DNA of 64,000 bases from Rachicladosporium sp. CCFEE 5018 (GCA_002077045.2 KZ111154.1:124001-188000); one strand, 5' to 3'; counted from the stretch's first letter, positions 10,901 through 21,172 are shown. The notes: generated by a model from the sequence alone, not told the origin. A program made the numbers and translations.

Positions 10901-12329
10901 CACTCCTTCGAGCACAGCAGCGACCAAGTCCTGCTCATCAAGCGGCGTCACCGCGATGCCATGGGCAACTGGGTGGACACGCCTGTGCGAGTCGACAACC
11001 CGAAAGTTATCAAGGCTTACAAGAAGCGGCTCAATGAGAAGCGTCTGGAGAACACACAGTCAGTAACCCACCACAGCACCCGTCATCCTGATTACCATTT
11101 CTTTACTGCACCCGTCCCCGAGCCCCGCCGGCGTCGCTGTCGGCCGCAAGTCCGAGATCCCTGCAACTGACTTTCACTTTCCCCCTACAGCCTCGAGCAG
11201 ATAGCACCTACCGGTGACCCAGAGCTAGACCGTCTTCAACGAGAGAAGATCATGGACGAGCTGCGCCGGCTGGAACGTAACAAAGACCGACGCGAAGCAC
11301 GCGAGAATCTCAAGAAACGGCAGTCCGGCGGCTCGATCCTCGCTGGGTCGCCTGCCGGTGAAGCCGATGACGCCGATGCTGGCTCTCCTTCCGCTGTGGG
11401 CACTGGCAAGGCCAAAGGACCTGGCAAGGGACGCAGCAAGGACGGCACGGCGAGGAAGTGCGGTAAGTATCCCCTAAACCCCCTTTCCATTCGTGCTGTG
11501 TGGTGAAGGGCATACTGACACGCGGGAACAGCAAACTGCGGCATGGTCGGCCACATCAAAACGAACAGAAAGTTAGTATTATCCAAATTTTCTTGTCGTT
11601 GCGTGACACGCAATTTCGGTGAGACGTCAGTTGCGCCAGCCGCACCAGCCGCTAGTACCGCACTGCAGCAGGGGCAGCAAAAGCCTATGGGTCTTGCGGC
11701 GCTGCTTGCTACCAACCGCCAGCCTGCTAGACTTGCTGAGGTGGCGAAGGCGAAGGTGGCTGGCGCGCTTGCGATGGGGCAGCTAAGGCTGTGAGGAACG
11801 GGACTTCAACAGTCTTTTGATGCGAGGGAGGGAAGAGTCAGATCGGAAGATGGAGGACTATTGAGATGCTCAGCTGGCGGCAACCGAATTGAGATGGTTG
11901 TCTGCTTGATCTGCACGACCTCGACGGCTCAGCAAGACTTTGCTTGAAAGATGCGCCTCAACGCGCCTTCTCTTTTGTCACCACACCCACCTTTTACCAC
12001 TCATGCCACCCCTGTCCACCCCTGCCCTTATCTTCTCCCAACTACCACCCTCCCTGTCGCACACTTGGCTAGCTGCCCCGCCCTCACTTCTCTACTCATC
12101 ACTTTACAACCCATCACTCCATTAATCTACTCACTGTCGTTCTACCGCTCTCTACGCTCCTACTGTACTGATTGACAATTACAACAGACTCTGCCCTCTG
12201 CTGAACGGCTCAGCGGATCCCAACGAAGCTTATGCGAACGGCGCAGCAGGTGCAGGAGGTATGGGAGGAGGCGGCGCAAATGGGGAGGGGAGTAGTTTTG
12301 GGGCGACGCCTGGGGGGTTGAAACTATAA
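7946..12329 (+). CDS. TAF1: Transcription initiation factor TFIID subunit 1 (TAF1)
   Basis: Largest TFIID subunit, a promoter-recognition scaffold for RNA polymerase II initiation. Model: join(7946..11058, 11191..11462, 11532..11571, 12188..12329), 1188 aa with all phases consistent. The N-terminus is acidic (DAQDYEDISDEDLPEEEE), as expected for the TBP-contacting region. The central TAF1 (DUF3591) domain spans about residues 440-870, including RDLTRRYNISNDEAYDLLKE. A Lys/Arg-rich coiled segment follows, then a zinc knuckle C-x2-C-x4-H-x7-C (about 1128-1144: CANCGMVGHIKTNRKLC) assembled across three exons. No bromodomain is seen, as is usual in fungi. Start at 7946 (ccacgATG) rather than the upstream in-frame Met at 7850, because homology-like sequence begins here. 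Oddity: the last intron is 616 nt, very long for this genome, and its first 220 nt are open in the upstream frame. Confidence 0.93.
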
Positions 12330-12823
12330 GCGAGGCAAACGGGAGAAGAGTGCCTATCCCTAGAGCGGATAAGAGGGGAACCGTGGTGGTCGCACATACA
12401 GTCACGACAATCGGACACTGCACTTCCTCGGCTTTGAGCCACGCGCGTATTACGCGTAAAAGACTCCTAAGCTCTTCAACGTACTCATACTCATGATCGT
12501 AACACCAGAGGCACTGAGCCACCACCGCATCTCTTGGCTGATGCTCTATGACACTAATTGGAGGAGGGCCTTGCATTTTGCATTACCGACCTGTCTGAAT
12601 TGAATGCCGTGCTACCGCCCCTGCGGAGCTAAGGCGTGGTCCAAGATATGAGTAAGAGTACCCAGATTGACGGTCCCTTGATCGGAGACCAAAGCCGCAA
12701 CCCGGGCCAAGCGTCTTTTTCATTGACGCCGTTTGGCAATCGCACGCTCGCTCTCACCTATCTGAGCCCGCCATCTTACAATCTAGCTCGATACTCGTAC
12801 ATCACACTGATCGACTGCGAAGC
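12330..12823. other. Convergent 3' region of TAF1 and RPN10
   Basis: About 490 bp between two converging genes. It presumably holds both 3' UTRs. Nothing else was recognised. Confidence 0.4.
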
Positions 12824-13923
12824 TCACTCCTCCATCTTATCGTCATCGCCTTTCTTCTCCTCCTTCTTCGTTGCACTTGAACTCCCACTTGCCCCTGCAT
12901 CGCCACTACTCTCCCCAGCAGGCTTGCCCTCCTCATCAAGCAGCGGCTTACTCTCGCCCTCCTGCCCCTCAGGCACGCTCTCCAACGCCGTCTTCCCCTC
13001 AGCCTCCTCCGTAGCCTTCCTCTCCCTCTCCTGCCGTGCCCGATCCTCCTCAAGTGACATCCGCAGTGCGAGAGCCAACTCGGGGTCGACTGAAGGATCA
13101 ATCCCAAACTCATCGAACTCCCCTCCCGCAGCTCCACCTTCCCTCGCCGCAGCAGCCGCAGCAGCTTGACCCATGCCTCCCTCTCCTGCCAAAATCGCAC
13201 TGCTCACCACCGCATCACTAAGCAGATTCGGACCCGGCGGAATGGTCAAGAGTGTGCTTCCTTCCCCGCCCTTGACGGCGTCGTTGAAAGCTGTGAGTTT
13301 CGCCACGGTGTCCTCGGAAAGATCGCCAAAGGCCACGATGTCTATGCTGGTGTTGTTCTTTTTCATTTTCTTGGCTAGCTTCGTAAGGGAGGATGTGCTG
13401 TCGGGGATTGGGGAGCAGGTGAAGAGGATTATGCGCTGGCGTTGGGATTTGTTTTGGCGGTGTTTGAGGGCGAGCTGGGCTGACTGTCAGTATTGCCAGG
13501 CGGGGAGTTACTGCGGTGGCTTTGGCCGCTGTGATGACGAAGCTGCGTGCTTCAATGTGCTTAAGGCAGGACGACGCGACTCACACTAGCGATCTGCACA
13601 CCCGTAGCCAAATGACTTGCCCCTCCAACTTTCGTCCTGTGCAGGCCGTCCAGTATTTGGCCGGGATTTGTCGTCAAAGTCGTGAGTACCTGTGGACCGG
13701 AGCCAGCACTCGACATCAGTCCGACGGCTGATTCGGGATTCGACTGCGTTTTGCTGTGGAAGATGAGGTTTGCGGCATCGGTCTGGGCTTCCCATCGCGA
13801 GGGAACGTAGTCGCCATTGCGGGAGGACTCGGAGTTGTCGACGCTATGTCAGTACGTTAGTGTGAAACTCGTGACAGGATAGTGAAGGGATCTATACACT
13901 ATCATCGTCGCTTCGAGAGGCAT
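12824..13923 (-). CDS. RPN10: 26S proteasome regulatory subunit Rpn10
   Basis: Ubiquitin receptor of the 19S regulatory particle. Model: complement(join(12824..13474, 13585..13843, 13898..13923)), 311 aa. The 26-nt first exon encodes MPLEATMIV. Its intron (GTATAG...ACATAG, branch CTAAC) joins the VWA domain (about 2-190), with the typical DNSESSRNGDYVPSRWEAQ. Exon 3 finishes the VWA fold (MKKNNTSIDIVAFGDL). One UIM follows (about 225-245: DPELALALRMSLEEDRARQ), then an acidic, Ala/Gly/Ser-rich tail ending DDKMEE. Length matches filamentous-fungal Rpn10. It is convergent with TAF1 and divergent from borealin across 328 bp. I did not see the yeast PACE box (GGTGGCAAA) in that interval. Confidence 0.94.
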
Positions 13924-14251
13924 GGTGGCGGTACGGGAGGGGTTGGTGATGAACTTAGTAACGCAACCGACAAGGATTGGTGGGAATTCTAGAATACGAT
14001 CAGTGCCGAGGGGATTGCGCAAATGTATGAGTCGTAGTGGTAAAGGTGGGCCGTAGTATGTAGGTAGGCAACGGAAGCTCACGTTGACGACGTTCACATG
14101 CCGGCATCTATTTTACCGAAGTAGAAGGTAAACCGAGGCTTGTTGACGCGCTCAAACAGCTCGATGGCAACGACATTTATATCGCGTCCATTCCACTTAC
14201 ACTGCAGCAACTTGCCTACCTACAGTCTCACGCGATCCATACTCTCTCACA
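13924..14251. promoter_or_regulatory. Divergent promoter region, RPN10 / borealin
   Basis: 328 bp between the start codons of two diverging genes, so it must carry both promoters. No TATA box or known factor site is clear. Confidence 0.4.
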
Positions 14252-15363
14252 ATGCCTCCACGTAAGCCGAAGCAGCCCCAATCATCGATCACCGCACAGG
14301 AGCCACCTTCACAGGCCCCGATGGCACTCACGAGCACAACCACACCACCGCCAGCGAGTCCCATGAAGTCAACGATGGGCATCACTCAGGCACAGAAGCA
14401 AGCTATGATCGACAACTTCCAGATCGAGGGTCGGTCACGTTTCCATCCAGTGTCGCGGAGAGTTGCACTGACGCGTCAATAGTGACCGACCGAGCACGAA
14501 AGCTACGCGCACAATACGCCGAAAGCGCAAGGACGCTGCGTGCAAGACTGGAGGGACGACTGAATCGCATTCCTCCAAACATGCGTAAGCGAAAGATGCA
14601 GGATCTGTTTGACGAGCACGCGGAGAAAGCAAAGCCGAAGCCAGTAGCTCTGGTCATTGCGGCAGAGGAGAGGCGCCCATTTCAGATCTCGAGTCCTGCC
14701 GTGAGGAGTCTGAAGCGCACAAGGTATGTAGCATTCCTACAGCAAAGTACGCGATGTGCGACTAACAACCATCCCAGTGACCACTTCACTCTCGACGACA
14801 AAGAGAACCAACCCGCATCCTCCCAGCAGCAACAACCTCTAGACTCCCTCCCCCAACCCAAGAAACGCGCCAAACCCACCCAGGCCGCAACAGCAAACAC
14901 CAAAGCCACACGCGCAGTCTCACGAAAAGGCCCCTCAGTCCTCTCGCCCAGATCCCATAACTCCCGAAACCTCCCCAAATCGCCATTCAAACCCCACGCT
15001 TCGCCTGAGAAGTTCTACGCATCCGCGCCGAAGGCAGCCACTCGGAGTCCAGTACGGCCGGTACTCTCCACTCTGCATGCAACGGCCGCGCCATCGTCGC
15101 GGGCGCCGAGTCAGCAAGCGAAGCGCGTCGTTACGGCTGTGGAAGTCGAGAGTGCAGGCAGGGAGAGTGAGACGAGTACGAGCAGTGCGGAGACGACGAT
15201 TGTTACGAAAGCTGCTGTGGGACGGAATGCTGTGTGGGTCAAGAAGGTTGGTGTCGCGGGGGCGGGGGCTAAGAGTACGGTTTCTGCAGCGGCGAAGAGG
15301 AAAGATGTCGCCACTGCGCCGGCGCCGGTGGCGACGGGACGGACGTTGCGGAAACGAGGTTGA
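14252..15363 (+). CDS. Borealin-like chromosomal passenger complex subunit
   Basis: Borealin/Nbl1 binds survivin and INCENP and helps place Aurora kinase at centromeres. Model: join(14252..14429, 14483..14723, 14778..15363), 334 aa. The conserved Nbl1/Borealin N-terminal helix spans about residues 47-105 (QKQAMIDNFQIEVTDRARK and NRIPPNMRKRKMQDLF). The rest is basic and disordered, with RSLKRTSDHFTLDDKENQ across the second splice junction and several SP/TP sites that could be mitotic kinase targets (LSPRSH, SPFKPHASPEKF). The second intron (14724-14777, GTATGT, branch CTAAC) is 54 nt and in frame, so its retention would add 18 residues without a frame change. The longer C-terminal extension compared with yeast Nbl1 is typical of filamentous fungi. 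Confidence 0.85.
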
Positions 15364-16052
15364 GCATGCGGCATTACATTGTATTGAGCGGATTCTGAGT
15401 CTGCACGATCTGGACAGCGGCTGGGCAAATGACGAACTCAAGACTTTCCACTTTCTGCAATTGCACCCTCTCTGTTCCCACGTCGCCTCTCAAGTGTCGT
15501 AAACGGGAGAACGCTTTCGTGCCTCCAGGCCTGTCAAAGACGCTGGCCCGCGTCTTCGCTCATGTCGACTTACGATCACGCCTGCAAATGACTCGATGAA
15601 CGGCGTAGAAGCTTCACAGTAGATGCAGGCTTAGTTTGAGCGTTTGAACACGGTGCCACAAGCACTCCACTGCCTCATGCAGCTCATTGTGAATGAACAC
15701 TACACCACAGCATTCGTGGTCAAGCCGGTGGCCTCCAAGAGCGTATTTTTAGCAGATCAACGGGCGCTGTCGTCCGAATTAACTTTCACCGGCTACACCC
15801 GCTTGACTTCACCTCTCGGCTGTCCGCGTTCTCGATGACCTACAGACAGGCTCCAACGCGCTGTACGAATCCCAGAGCTCGGAAGAGTCCAACGTAGCCG
15901 CAACTCTGAAGCCCCTCGCAGGTGGTGCTCTGTGTGCAGCGCGCAAGACATACTGTAGTTCCAACCTCGTGTTGGTCCGCGCGTAGAACGTGGAGGCTCC
16001 TATCGCCTTCGACAATGTGTGAGTGTCTGACCTGCCAATCTACACGCTCTAG
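15364..16052. other. Gene-free region downstream of borealin
   Basis: About 690 bp with no supported gene, RNA or repeat. It contains the borealin 3' end and presumably the promoter of the gene starting near 16053. Confidence 0.4.
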
Positions 16053-17625
16053 ATGAGCGCACAGCAAGATGACGTCCTGCTACCCAGTCCATCGGGTCCA
16101 ATCTTGACTTCAACCGGAAGGCCAAGGAAAGGCAAATCTCCTCAACGGACAGCGATTTCCCACCGCGATGCGACACTAGGTGACTTCGCCATGCCCCTCT
16201 CGAGCAACACCGCGCCACGCTTCTCCTATCAAAAATGTCAGGATGAAAGCCGCGAACGCAGAACTCCAGCACGCACTGGAGGTGAGCTGTTATTGGACTT
16301 TTGAATTCATCCTTGCTTTGATATCTCACGTTATTGTACTGCTGTTGTACCACCACTGGGAGTTTGAGGAGTTGTTACCGACGAAGACTGTCCAGGTAAT
16401 CATTGAGCTCGATCTGTAGAGGTGCGCAAGCTACGAAAACAGAGAAGTGATGTGTTACCAGCTGATGTGGTAGCAGAGCATTAGTGCCTTTTCGAAGAGC
16501 ATGGCATTCGACTTCTTGACCAAGCTGTCAATCAGCGACCGGAAGAAGTCCGCGTCCGATGGCATCAGTCCGACATGCAAGCGCAGAGCCTCCGAGGGCG
16601 GCATCGACAACGTCATGAACAAGAGAATGTCTATCAGCATCCCAGCGAGCAAGGGCAACACAGGGGGTGACAGCCTAACTCCATCGCCGACGAGCGACCA
16701 CCGCGTACCCTTTGGCTTTTGGCCGAGTAAGCGCAACGCAAGCGCTTCGGCGCTGGCGGGTCGCAAAGACACCAAGCAGCCCTCTCTGTCCGAGCCGGAG
16801 GTCGAAGCCCAGGGCAAGGGCAAGGCAATCGCAACGTCAAGCCCGGCGATGTCTGAAGAGTTGAGGCGGAAGCTGGAGCAGCTCCGTCTCGGTACAGACC
16901 CGCGACAAGACAACGGTGAGGGCTCATCGCGATCGCAAAGTAAGCTGCCAGCGCGCACAGTGTCGCAAAGCAAGCAAGAGTACTTCCGCCACAAGGCGCC
17001 GCTGCCGGATGTGAGGTTGTCGCTTGGGCAGAGGGCCAGTGGGGTCAGGCGTATGTGATTCGGAGGCATTGCAGTCGAGCGCGGTGGCTAATCAATGGAT
17101 TAGCGACGCCGACACCCAAATCGCGAGCGTCTACGACCGCGTCGTCGCGTATGCCGAGCATCCAGGGTATGGAGCCTCGAGACCTCCTCTATTGCACAGC
17201 AACGCTGACTCATCACAACAGAGAGCCTTCCCATCGCGTCTACTGATAAAGAGCGCTTTCATCAATCCTTCAGTCCGACGCCTGTGAGATCGGTACTTGA
17301 GCCGCATGTCCCTGCGCCCACCGCTGATATGCAGGCTGGGCCATCGAAGCGCCCTTCGAAAGTGCCTGTGAAGCAGCAGACGACCCAAAGAGAGCCGCTT
17401 AGGATGTCGTGTGCACCTGTGTTGGCGCCTGTCGCTATCCGGGCAGGTCCATCAAAGGCGCCGTCGCTGATGTCCTTGACTACTGATCCCAGCTCGCGTC
17501 CCTCGACCAAAGATGAATCCGTCTTCGATATCCCAGAGTGCATGACGATCGGGACAACACCCAACACAGTTACGACAAGTGCTCCGTCAAGTGTGAAGGA
17601 GAAAGAGATCGGGGTGGCAAAGTGA
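16053..17625 (+). CDS. Uncharacterised Ser/Pro-rich disordered protein
   Basis: Family not recognised. The secure part is join(16501..17050, 17104..17166, 17222..17625), with matching phases and normal introns (17051-17103, 17167-17221). From the Met at 16501 this gives 338 aa, mostly Ser/Thr/Pro/Lys-rich with one short helix (SEELRRKLEQLRLG). Coding-like sequence also lies upstream: from the ATG at 16053 (MSAQQDDVLLPSPSGPILTS and onward), then MKAANAELQHALE ending at 16281 before a GTGAGC donor. The latter can splice in phase 0 to an acceptor at 16473, which feeds the 16501 frame as QSISAFSKSM. The two upstream pieces are in different frames and no intron of normal size joins them. Either a one-base slip in the A-run at 16231-16235 or an unusual splice is needed. 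The short coiled segment plus a disordered tail suggest a nuclear or cytoskeletal adaptor, but nothing proves it. Confidence 0.5.
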
Positions 17626-17971
17626 GAATTTCGCGGGGCGGAGAAAGTCACAAACCATCGTCATCGCCATGACTCAACAATCCATATCGGCGTTTGCGTG
17701 CGTTATAAAGCGGCATATCAGCATAGCCAGATATTCCAGGCGTTATGTAGTGTCGATGAAAAGGTAGAGCGAATTGGCGCAGGGAATTCGAGAATAGTAA
17801 CGACTTTCTCGTAGTTTAATAATCTTCATCGATCACCCGTCGAGAGCAGACTTGGATCAGCAGTCCTTGGACTCGATCCAGGGCTCGTTCATCACAAAAA
17901 TCAAGATTATGTAGGCATCGTCCGAAAGACGTTCCCTGACTCGATTCATACAAATCTCCCCCTTGACTCCT
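17626..17971. other. Convergent 3' spacer
   Basis: About 350 bp between converging genes. Only 3' UTR sequence is expected and nothing specific was seen. Confidence 0.4.
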
Positions 17972-18793
17972 TCAAGGTGGATCGACCTTAGTCTCCGGCG
18001 GCGTACTTAACGGTACCAGCTGCGCTTCAGCCTTATCAATCCTCTTCAGCAAGAACGCAATACTCGCATCCCTAGCCTTCTCCAGCATCCTCAGCTGCGA
18101 CAACTCCATATCATCGTACTTTGGCTTCGCTTGCTGCAAAGCCAGCATCACCTTCGGAGATTTCGCCGCGGCAGTCGCATCGATTATCACGCTTTCTGGA
18201 GGGAGAGGCGGCGCTTCGCCCTCTGCGGCGCGCTTTGCCATGGCCTCTTTCTCGAATGCCAGTACTCGCAGTACTGTTACACTCTGATCTCGCTTCCCGA
18301 GCACTTTGACCAATCTCTCCTTTTCCGCAGCATCGTCATCGACTTTCCGTTTCTTTGCCGCGCCGTCGACCACATCGTCCTGCCACTTCTGCACAGCCTC
18401 CCTCGCAGCATTCTCCATATGCGTAAACCTCACAGGCCCCAACATCACACCCCCATACCACCTTGCCACAACACAAGACCCCGTGACGCCCATGCGAACG
18501 AGTACCTTCTCGACTTTACTCCCGCCGTACTTCTCCCCATCATCGTCATGGCCCGTGACATACTGTTTCGCGTGCGTGAGAGATTGCTGATTGCTTTCTC
18601 GTCGCCAGGCGAGGACTTTGTGACTTGCTGATTCGATCTCGGCGAGGTGCTGGAGGTCTTTTGGGGGGAGGGTGGGGGAGAAGAGGCCGATGAAGGTGGA
18701 CTCGCGGTCTGAGATGGGGGCGGAGCGGAAGATGGGGGGTTCGGCGGAGGGGTTGGGAGGGGTGATGTCTTCGTGCTTGCGTTTTAGTGACAT
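17972..18793 (-). CDS. IMPACT / UPF0029-domain protein
   Basis: Single-exon 273-aa protein. The N-terminal half (about 27-135) carries the IMPACT-N (UPF0029) fold, with the diagnostic VARWYGGVMLGPVRFTHMEN. Proteins with this domain include yeast Yih1, which competes with Gcn2 for Gcn1. This protein lacks an obvious N-terminal RWD domain, so it is not a simple Yih1 orthologue. The C-terminal half is Lys/Glu/Ala-rich and probably helical (LRMLEKARDASIAFLLKRI). A basic MSLKRKHE opening could be a nuclear signal. Function beyond the domain assignment is inference. Confidence 0.8.
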   Translation of the reverse strand: MSLKRKHEDITPPNPSAEPPIFRSAPISDRESTFIGLFSPTLPPKDLQHLAEIESASHKVLAWRRESNQQSLTHAKQYVTGHDDDGEKYGGSKVEKVLVRMGVTGSCVVARWYGGVMLGPVRFTHMENAAREAVQKWQDDVVDGAAKKRKVDDDAAEKERLVKVLGKRDQSVTVLRVLAFEKEAMAKRAAEGEAPPLPPESVIIDATAAAKSPKVMLALQQAKPKYDDMELSQLRMLEKARDASIAFLLKRIDKAEAQLVPLSTPPETKVDPP

Positions 18794-19172
18794 GGTTGCA
18801 AACCTAGACCAGGGCTACACCAATGTCGTCGCTGGTCACGACGTGGGGGGTCTGAGGTTGGACAATGTTCGAGGTCAATGAGGTCATATCGTCGTCGCTG
18901 ATCGTTCACGCACGTGACCACAACATGTGTTCTGCACTCTCACTACATTCGATCAACACAAGTACATGTATTTATCCCACCCTCGCCTTGCGTAAGCACG
19001 GTTCTATGTCCTCCTGATCGCTGACATCATGTGCTCGACATCGAAGACGCAGATGCCGTGCCCTACTCTAGCTTCACGTACTGGAGATGCGGTTACCGTA
19101 GTCTACCAGCTCAAAAGTGATTCCAATGTTCGAGAACCGACATTCATATACTGCACTAAACCCAAGGTGAGT

Positions 19173-19240
19173 AAGGGAAGTAGCTACAACACGCTCAAAC
19201 ACACTTGAACAGGTCTTGCTTGCAAGATCTCTTCCCTTTT
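19173..19240. repeat. Nested-hairpin element, copy 1
   Basis: 68 bp bounded by AAGGGAAG and its complement CTTCCCTT. Inside are the palindrome GTAGCTAC, a short stem TCAA/TTGA, and a 9-bp hairpin AGGTCTTGC-TT-GCAAGATCT that includes one G.T pair. It ends in TTTT. The first 18 bases are identical to copy 2, and the 3' hairpin differs from copy 2 only by pairing-preserving changes. No tRNA T-loop or good A/B box is present. The strand is unknown because the outer stem is symmetrical, but the T-run suggests plus. Confidence 0.65.
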
Positions 19241-19503
19241 CGCTGCGCGGTAGCGCGGGTGACAAGTGTGATGCGGTCTCTCTACCTGGACACCGGGACG
19301 ACATCACGCCCATCTCAGAGAATCCGCATGCCTTTGAGCACGAAGGGAAACTTAGAGGGCAACGTGCACTAGACGTTCGAGGGTCGGAAGCTATGCAAAT
19401 ACCATGATACTAGCTTCGAAAGGTTTTCACTTCTCGATCGTTGCACTCCTGCCCTGCGCTACTATGATAGAAGTATATATTCCGACGTACCACTCTCTCA
19501 ACG

Positions 19504-19578
19504 AAGGGAAGTAGCTACAACCAATCAAACGCTTCGGCTCATTTGAGATGGTCTTGCTTGCAAGACCACTTCCCTTTT
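19504..19578. repeat. Nested-hairpin element, copy 2
   Basis: 75 bp, 331 bp downstream of copy 1. It has the same outer stem (AAGGGAAGT/ACTTCCCTT), the same GTAGCTAC palindrome, a longer middle stem TCAAA/TTTGA with a 12-base loop, and a perfect 9-bp hairpin TGGTCTTGC-TT-GCAAGACCA, then TTTT. Flanking sequences of the two copies are unrelated, so the element itself is the unit of similarity. Confidence 0.65.
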
Positions 19579-19595
19579 GTCTCATCAAAGCCCTG

Positions 19596-19627
19596 CCTGG
19601 CGGTGACCTTTCCCGGGCGCCGCCAGG
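19596..19627. repeat. 8-bp GC-rich inverted repeat
   Basis: CCTGGCGG at 19596-19603 and its exact complement CCGCCAGG at 19620-19627 enclose 16 bases. The repeat begins 17 bp after hairpin copy 2. It could form a stable stem. Confidence 0.5.
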
Positions 19628-19861
19628 AAGTGCGAGATAATCGACATGAGTTCGAACCCTAGACTGTTCGAAGCACAGGAACAGAGAGTATTCACAGACT
19701 TGCGGCCGAGTTGGAGAGAGCAGTCTTGTATGCGGATTGTATCCTTGCCAGTCAGAAATATCTGTCCATCGCGGCTATTGTGTCATGGCTCACATAGAAG
19801 CCCTCCGCTACCAGCCCTCTCTTACTCAAGGTCCTGGCCATATTGCGTCGTGAACCTTACC

Positions 19862-20689
19862 CTACAAACTGCCTTTTTCCCTTACTGGCCCCCCTTCAGG
19901 CCACCCAAACCTCACAGTCCCCTCCTCAATTCCCCTCCTCACAACGCCCAAACCCCCACTCTTCACCATGAACTCCAGCCTGTAATCCCTATACTCTCTC
20001 CTCATCCCCCTCCCCTTCGCAAACGCCTCACCCATAGCCTTGAAAGCCTTCAGTCCTTCCTCGAACTCCCCAAACGTAGTCTTGACACTCTCCCGTCCCC
20101 TGATGCGCTGATACCAGAGATCCAGCTTCGAGTTCGCGAGTGCTTTAACCACGCTGCGATTATATATAGGCGCAACGCAGATATCGCCGTAGCCGAATGT
20201 CTCGCCGTTGAAGTAAGGTCGGTCGCCGAGCTGGGATCCCAGCCAGGTCTGTATCTCGATCGTCTGCCGCTTCATCTCAGCCATCAACTTCTCTTTCACT
20301 TCGCCCTCCGCGCGACCGAAGACATTGACTTCGCCGTATGCCCAATTGATGGCTTCGTAAGTGGTATCGCATATCTCCTCCACATGCCGCACCCCCACCC
20401 TCTCCTTGGCATCTTTTGGAAGAAGCGGCGAGTCTGGGTAAGCATCTTCGAGGTACTGCAGTATGATTGTAGAGTCGAAGACCGCAAAGTCGCCGTCTAC
20501 TAGGGTCGGCACTTCCAGCCTTGGATTCTGAGCCGATAACGAAGGGTTTGCTGCGCCGGAGCCGAGAGCTTGGGGTGTGGCGAAGTCGAACTCGAGACCC
20601 TTCTCACGGAGGGCGATGCGGATCTTCTGGGCATAGGAGGAGACTGGGTGATTGTGGAGGAAAAGCTTCGTTTTACTTGGGGCGGACAT
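19862..20689 (-). CDS. Glutathione S-transferase family protein
   Basis: Cytosolic enzyme of the GST superfamily, which conjugates glutathione to electrophiles or acts in thiol chemistry. Single exon, 275 aa. The N-terminal thioredoxin-like half (about 7-95) shows LFLHNHPVSSYAQKIRIAL, the cis-Pro strand EVPTLVDGDFAVFDSTIILQ and YLEDAYP. The all-helical C-terminal half (about 105-240) has the N-capping region FGYGDICVAPIY. The tail is slightly longer than the usual 220-250 aa. The catalytic residue cannot be assigned safely; Ser/Tyr in the VSSYAQK stretch is the likely position. The class (fungal GTT/Ure2p-like or other) is not resolved from sequence alone. Confidence 0.88.
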   Translation of the reverse strand: MSAPSKTKLFLHNHPVSSYAQKIRIALREKGLEFDFATPQALGSGAANPSLSAQNPRLEVPTLVDGDFAVFDSTIILQYLEDAYPDSPLLPKDAKERVGVRHVEEICDTTYEAINWAYGEVNVFGRAEGEVKEKLMAEMKRQTIEIQTWLGSQLGDRPYFNGETFGYGDICVAPIYNRSVVKALANSKLDLWYQRIRGRESVKTTFGEFEEGLKAFKAMGEAFAKGRGMRREYRDYRLEFMVKSGGLGVVRRGIEEGTVRFGWPEGGPVREKGSL

Positions 20690-21172
20690 GACGGGAGCTG
20701 GAGTAGGAGAGAGGAGAGATAGAGCAAGGTCGTGAGGTAGGAATGGGTAAAGGAGGAATGCAGAAGAGACTTACGTGTCGAGCTTTACAAGCAAAGCTGC
20801 GATGGAATTACTGGCCGCACGTTGACATCAGAGCTGGAGCTAACGTTCGGCGTGTGGTTGTCCGAGGTCCAGACATGAGTGGAGCTCGCCTTGAGCTGAG
20901 AAGCTTTCTGATTTCGTCGCTCTCGATCACCACGGCATATGTGGCCGTTTCCGCTGAGCAGCGAAGCGACCATACAGGGAAAGCTTGCGTTATGATTCTC
21001 TTGTGTGGCGCTTCCTGTCAGGGTACTCATCGCTTCGTCCTTGTAAGTCGTTGGATAAGTTGATCCATCGCAGCGTCACAAACGCAGTACCATGCGCTGC
21101 AATGCTACCTGCCATACCCAATCCCATCGCTAATGATCAATCATGAACGTCGTGCATAGCTTTCTTGCGACC
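20690..21172. other. Spacer between the GST and SPT2 genes
   Basis: About 480 bp holding the GST promoter (minus strand) and the SPT2 3' end. No other feature was recognised. Confidence 0.4.

Larger units (their letters stand above)
18794..19861. other. Gene-free kilobase carrying two hairpin elements
   Basis: No coding sequence is supported. It contains a CACGTG at 18911-18916, the two related hairpin elements (separate entries) and a further 8-bp inverted repeat at 19596-19627. Confidence 0.5.

Noticed and set aside
19173..19240. Hairpin element as a tRNA or 5S rRNA gene
   Set aside because: The length and outer stem are tRNA-like, but there is no T-loop consensus, no proper A or B box, and the 3' hairpin has a 2-base loop.
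19640..19680. A tRNA T-loop-like GTTCGAACCC
   Set aside because: The flanking bases do not form a T-stem on either strand, and no acceptor, D or anticodon arms are found around it.
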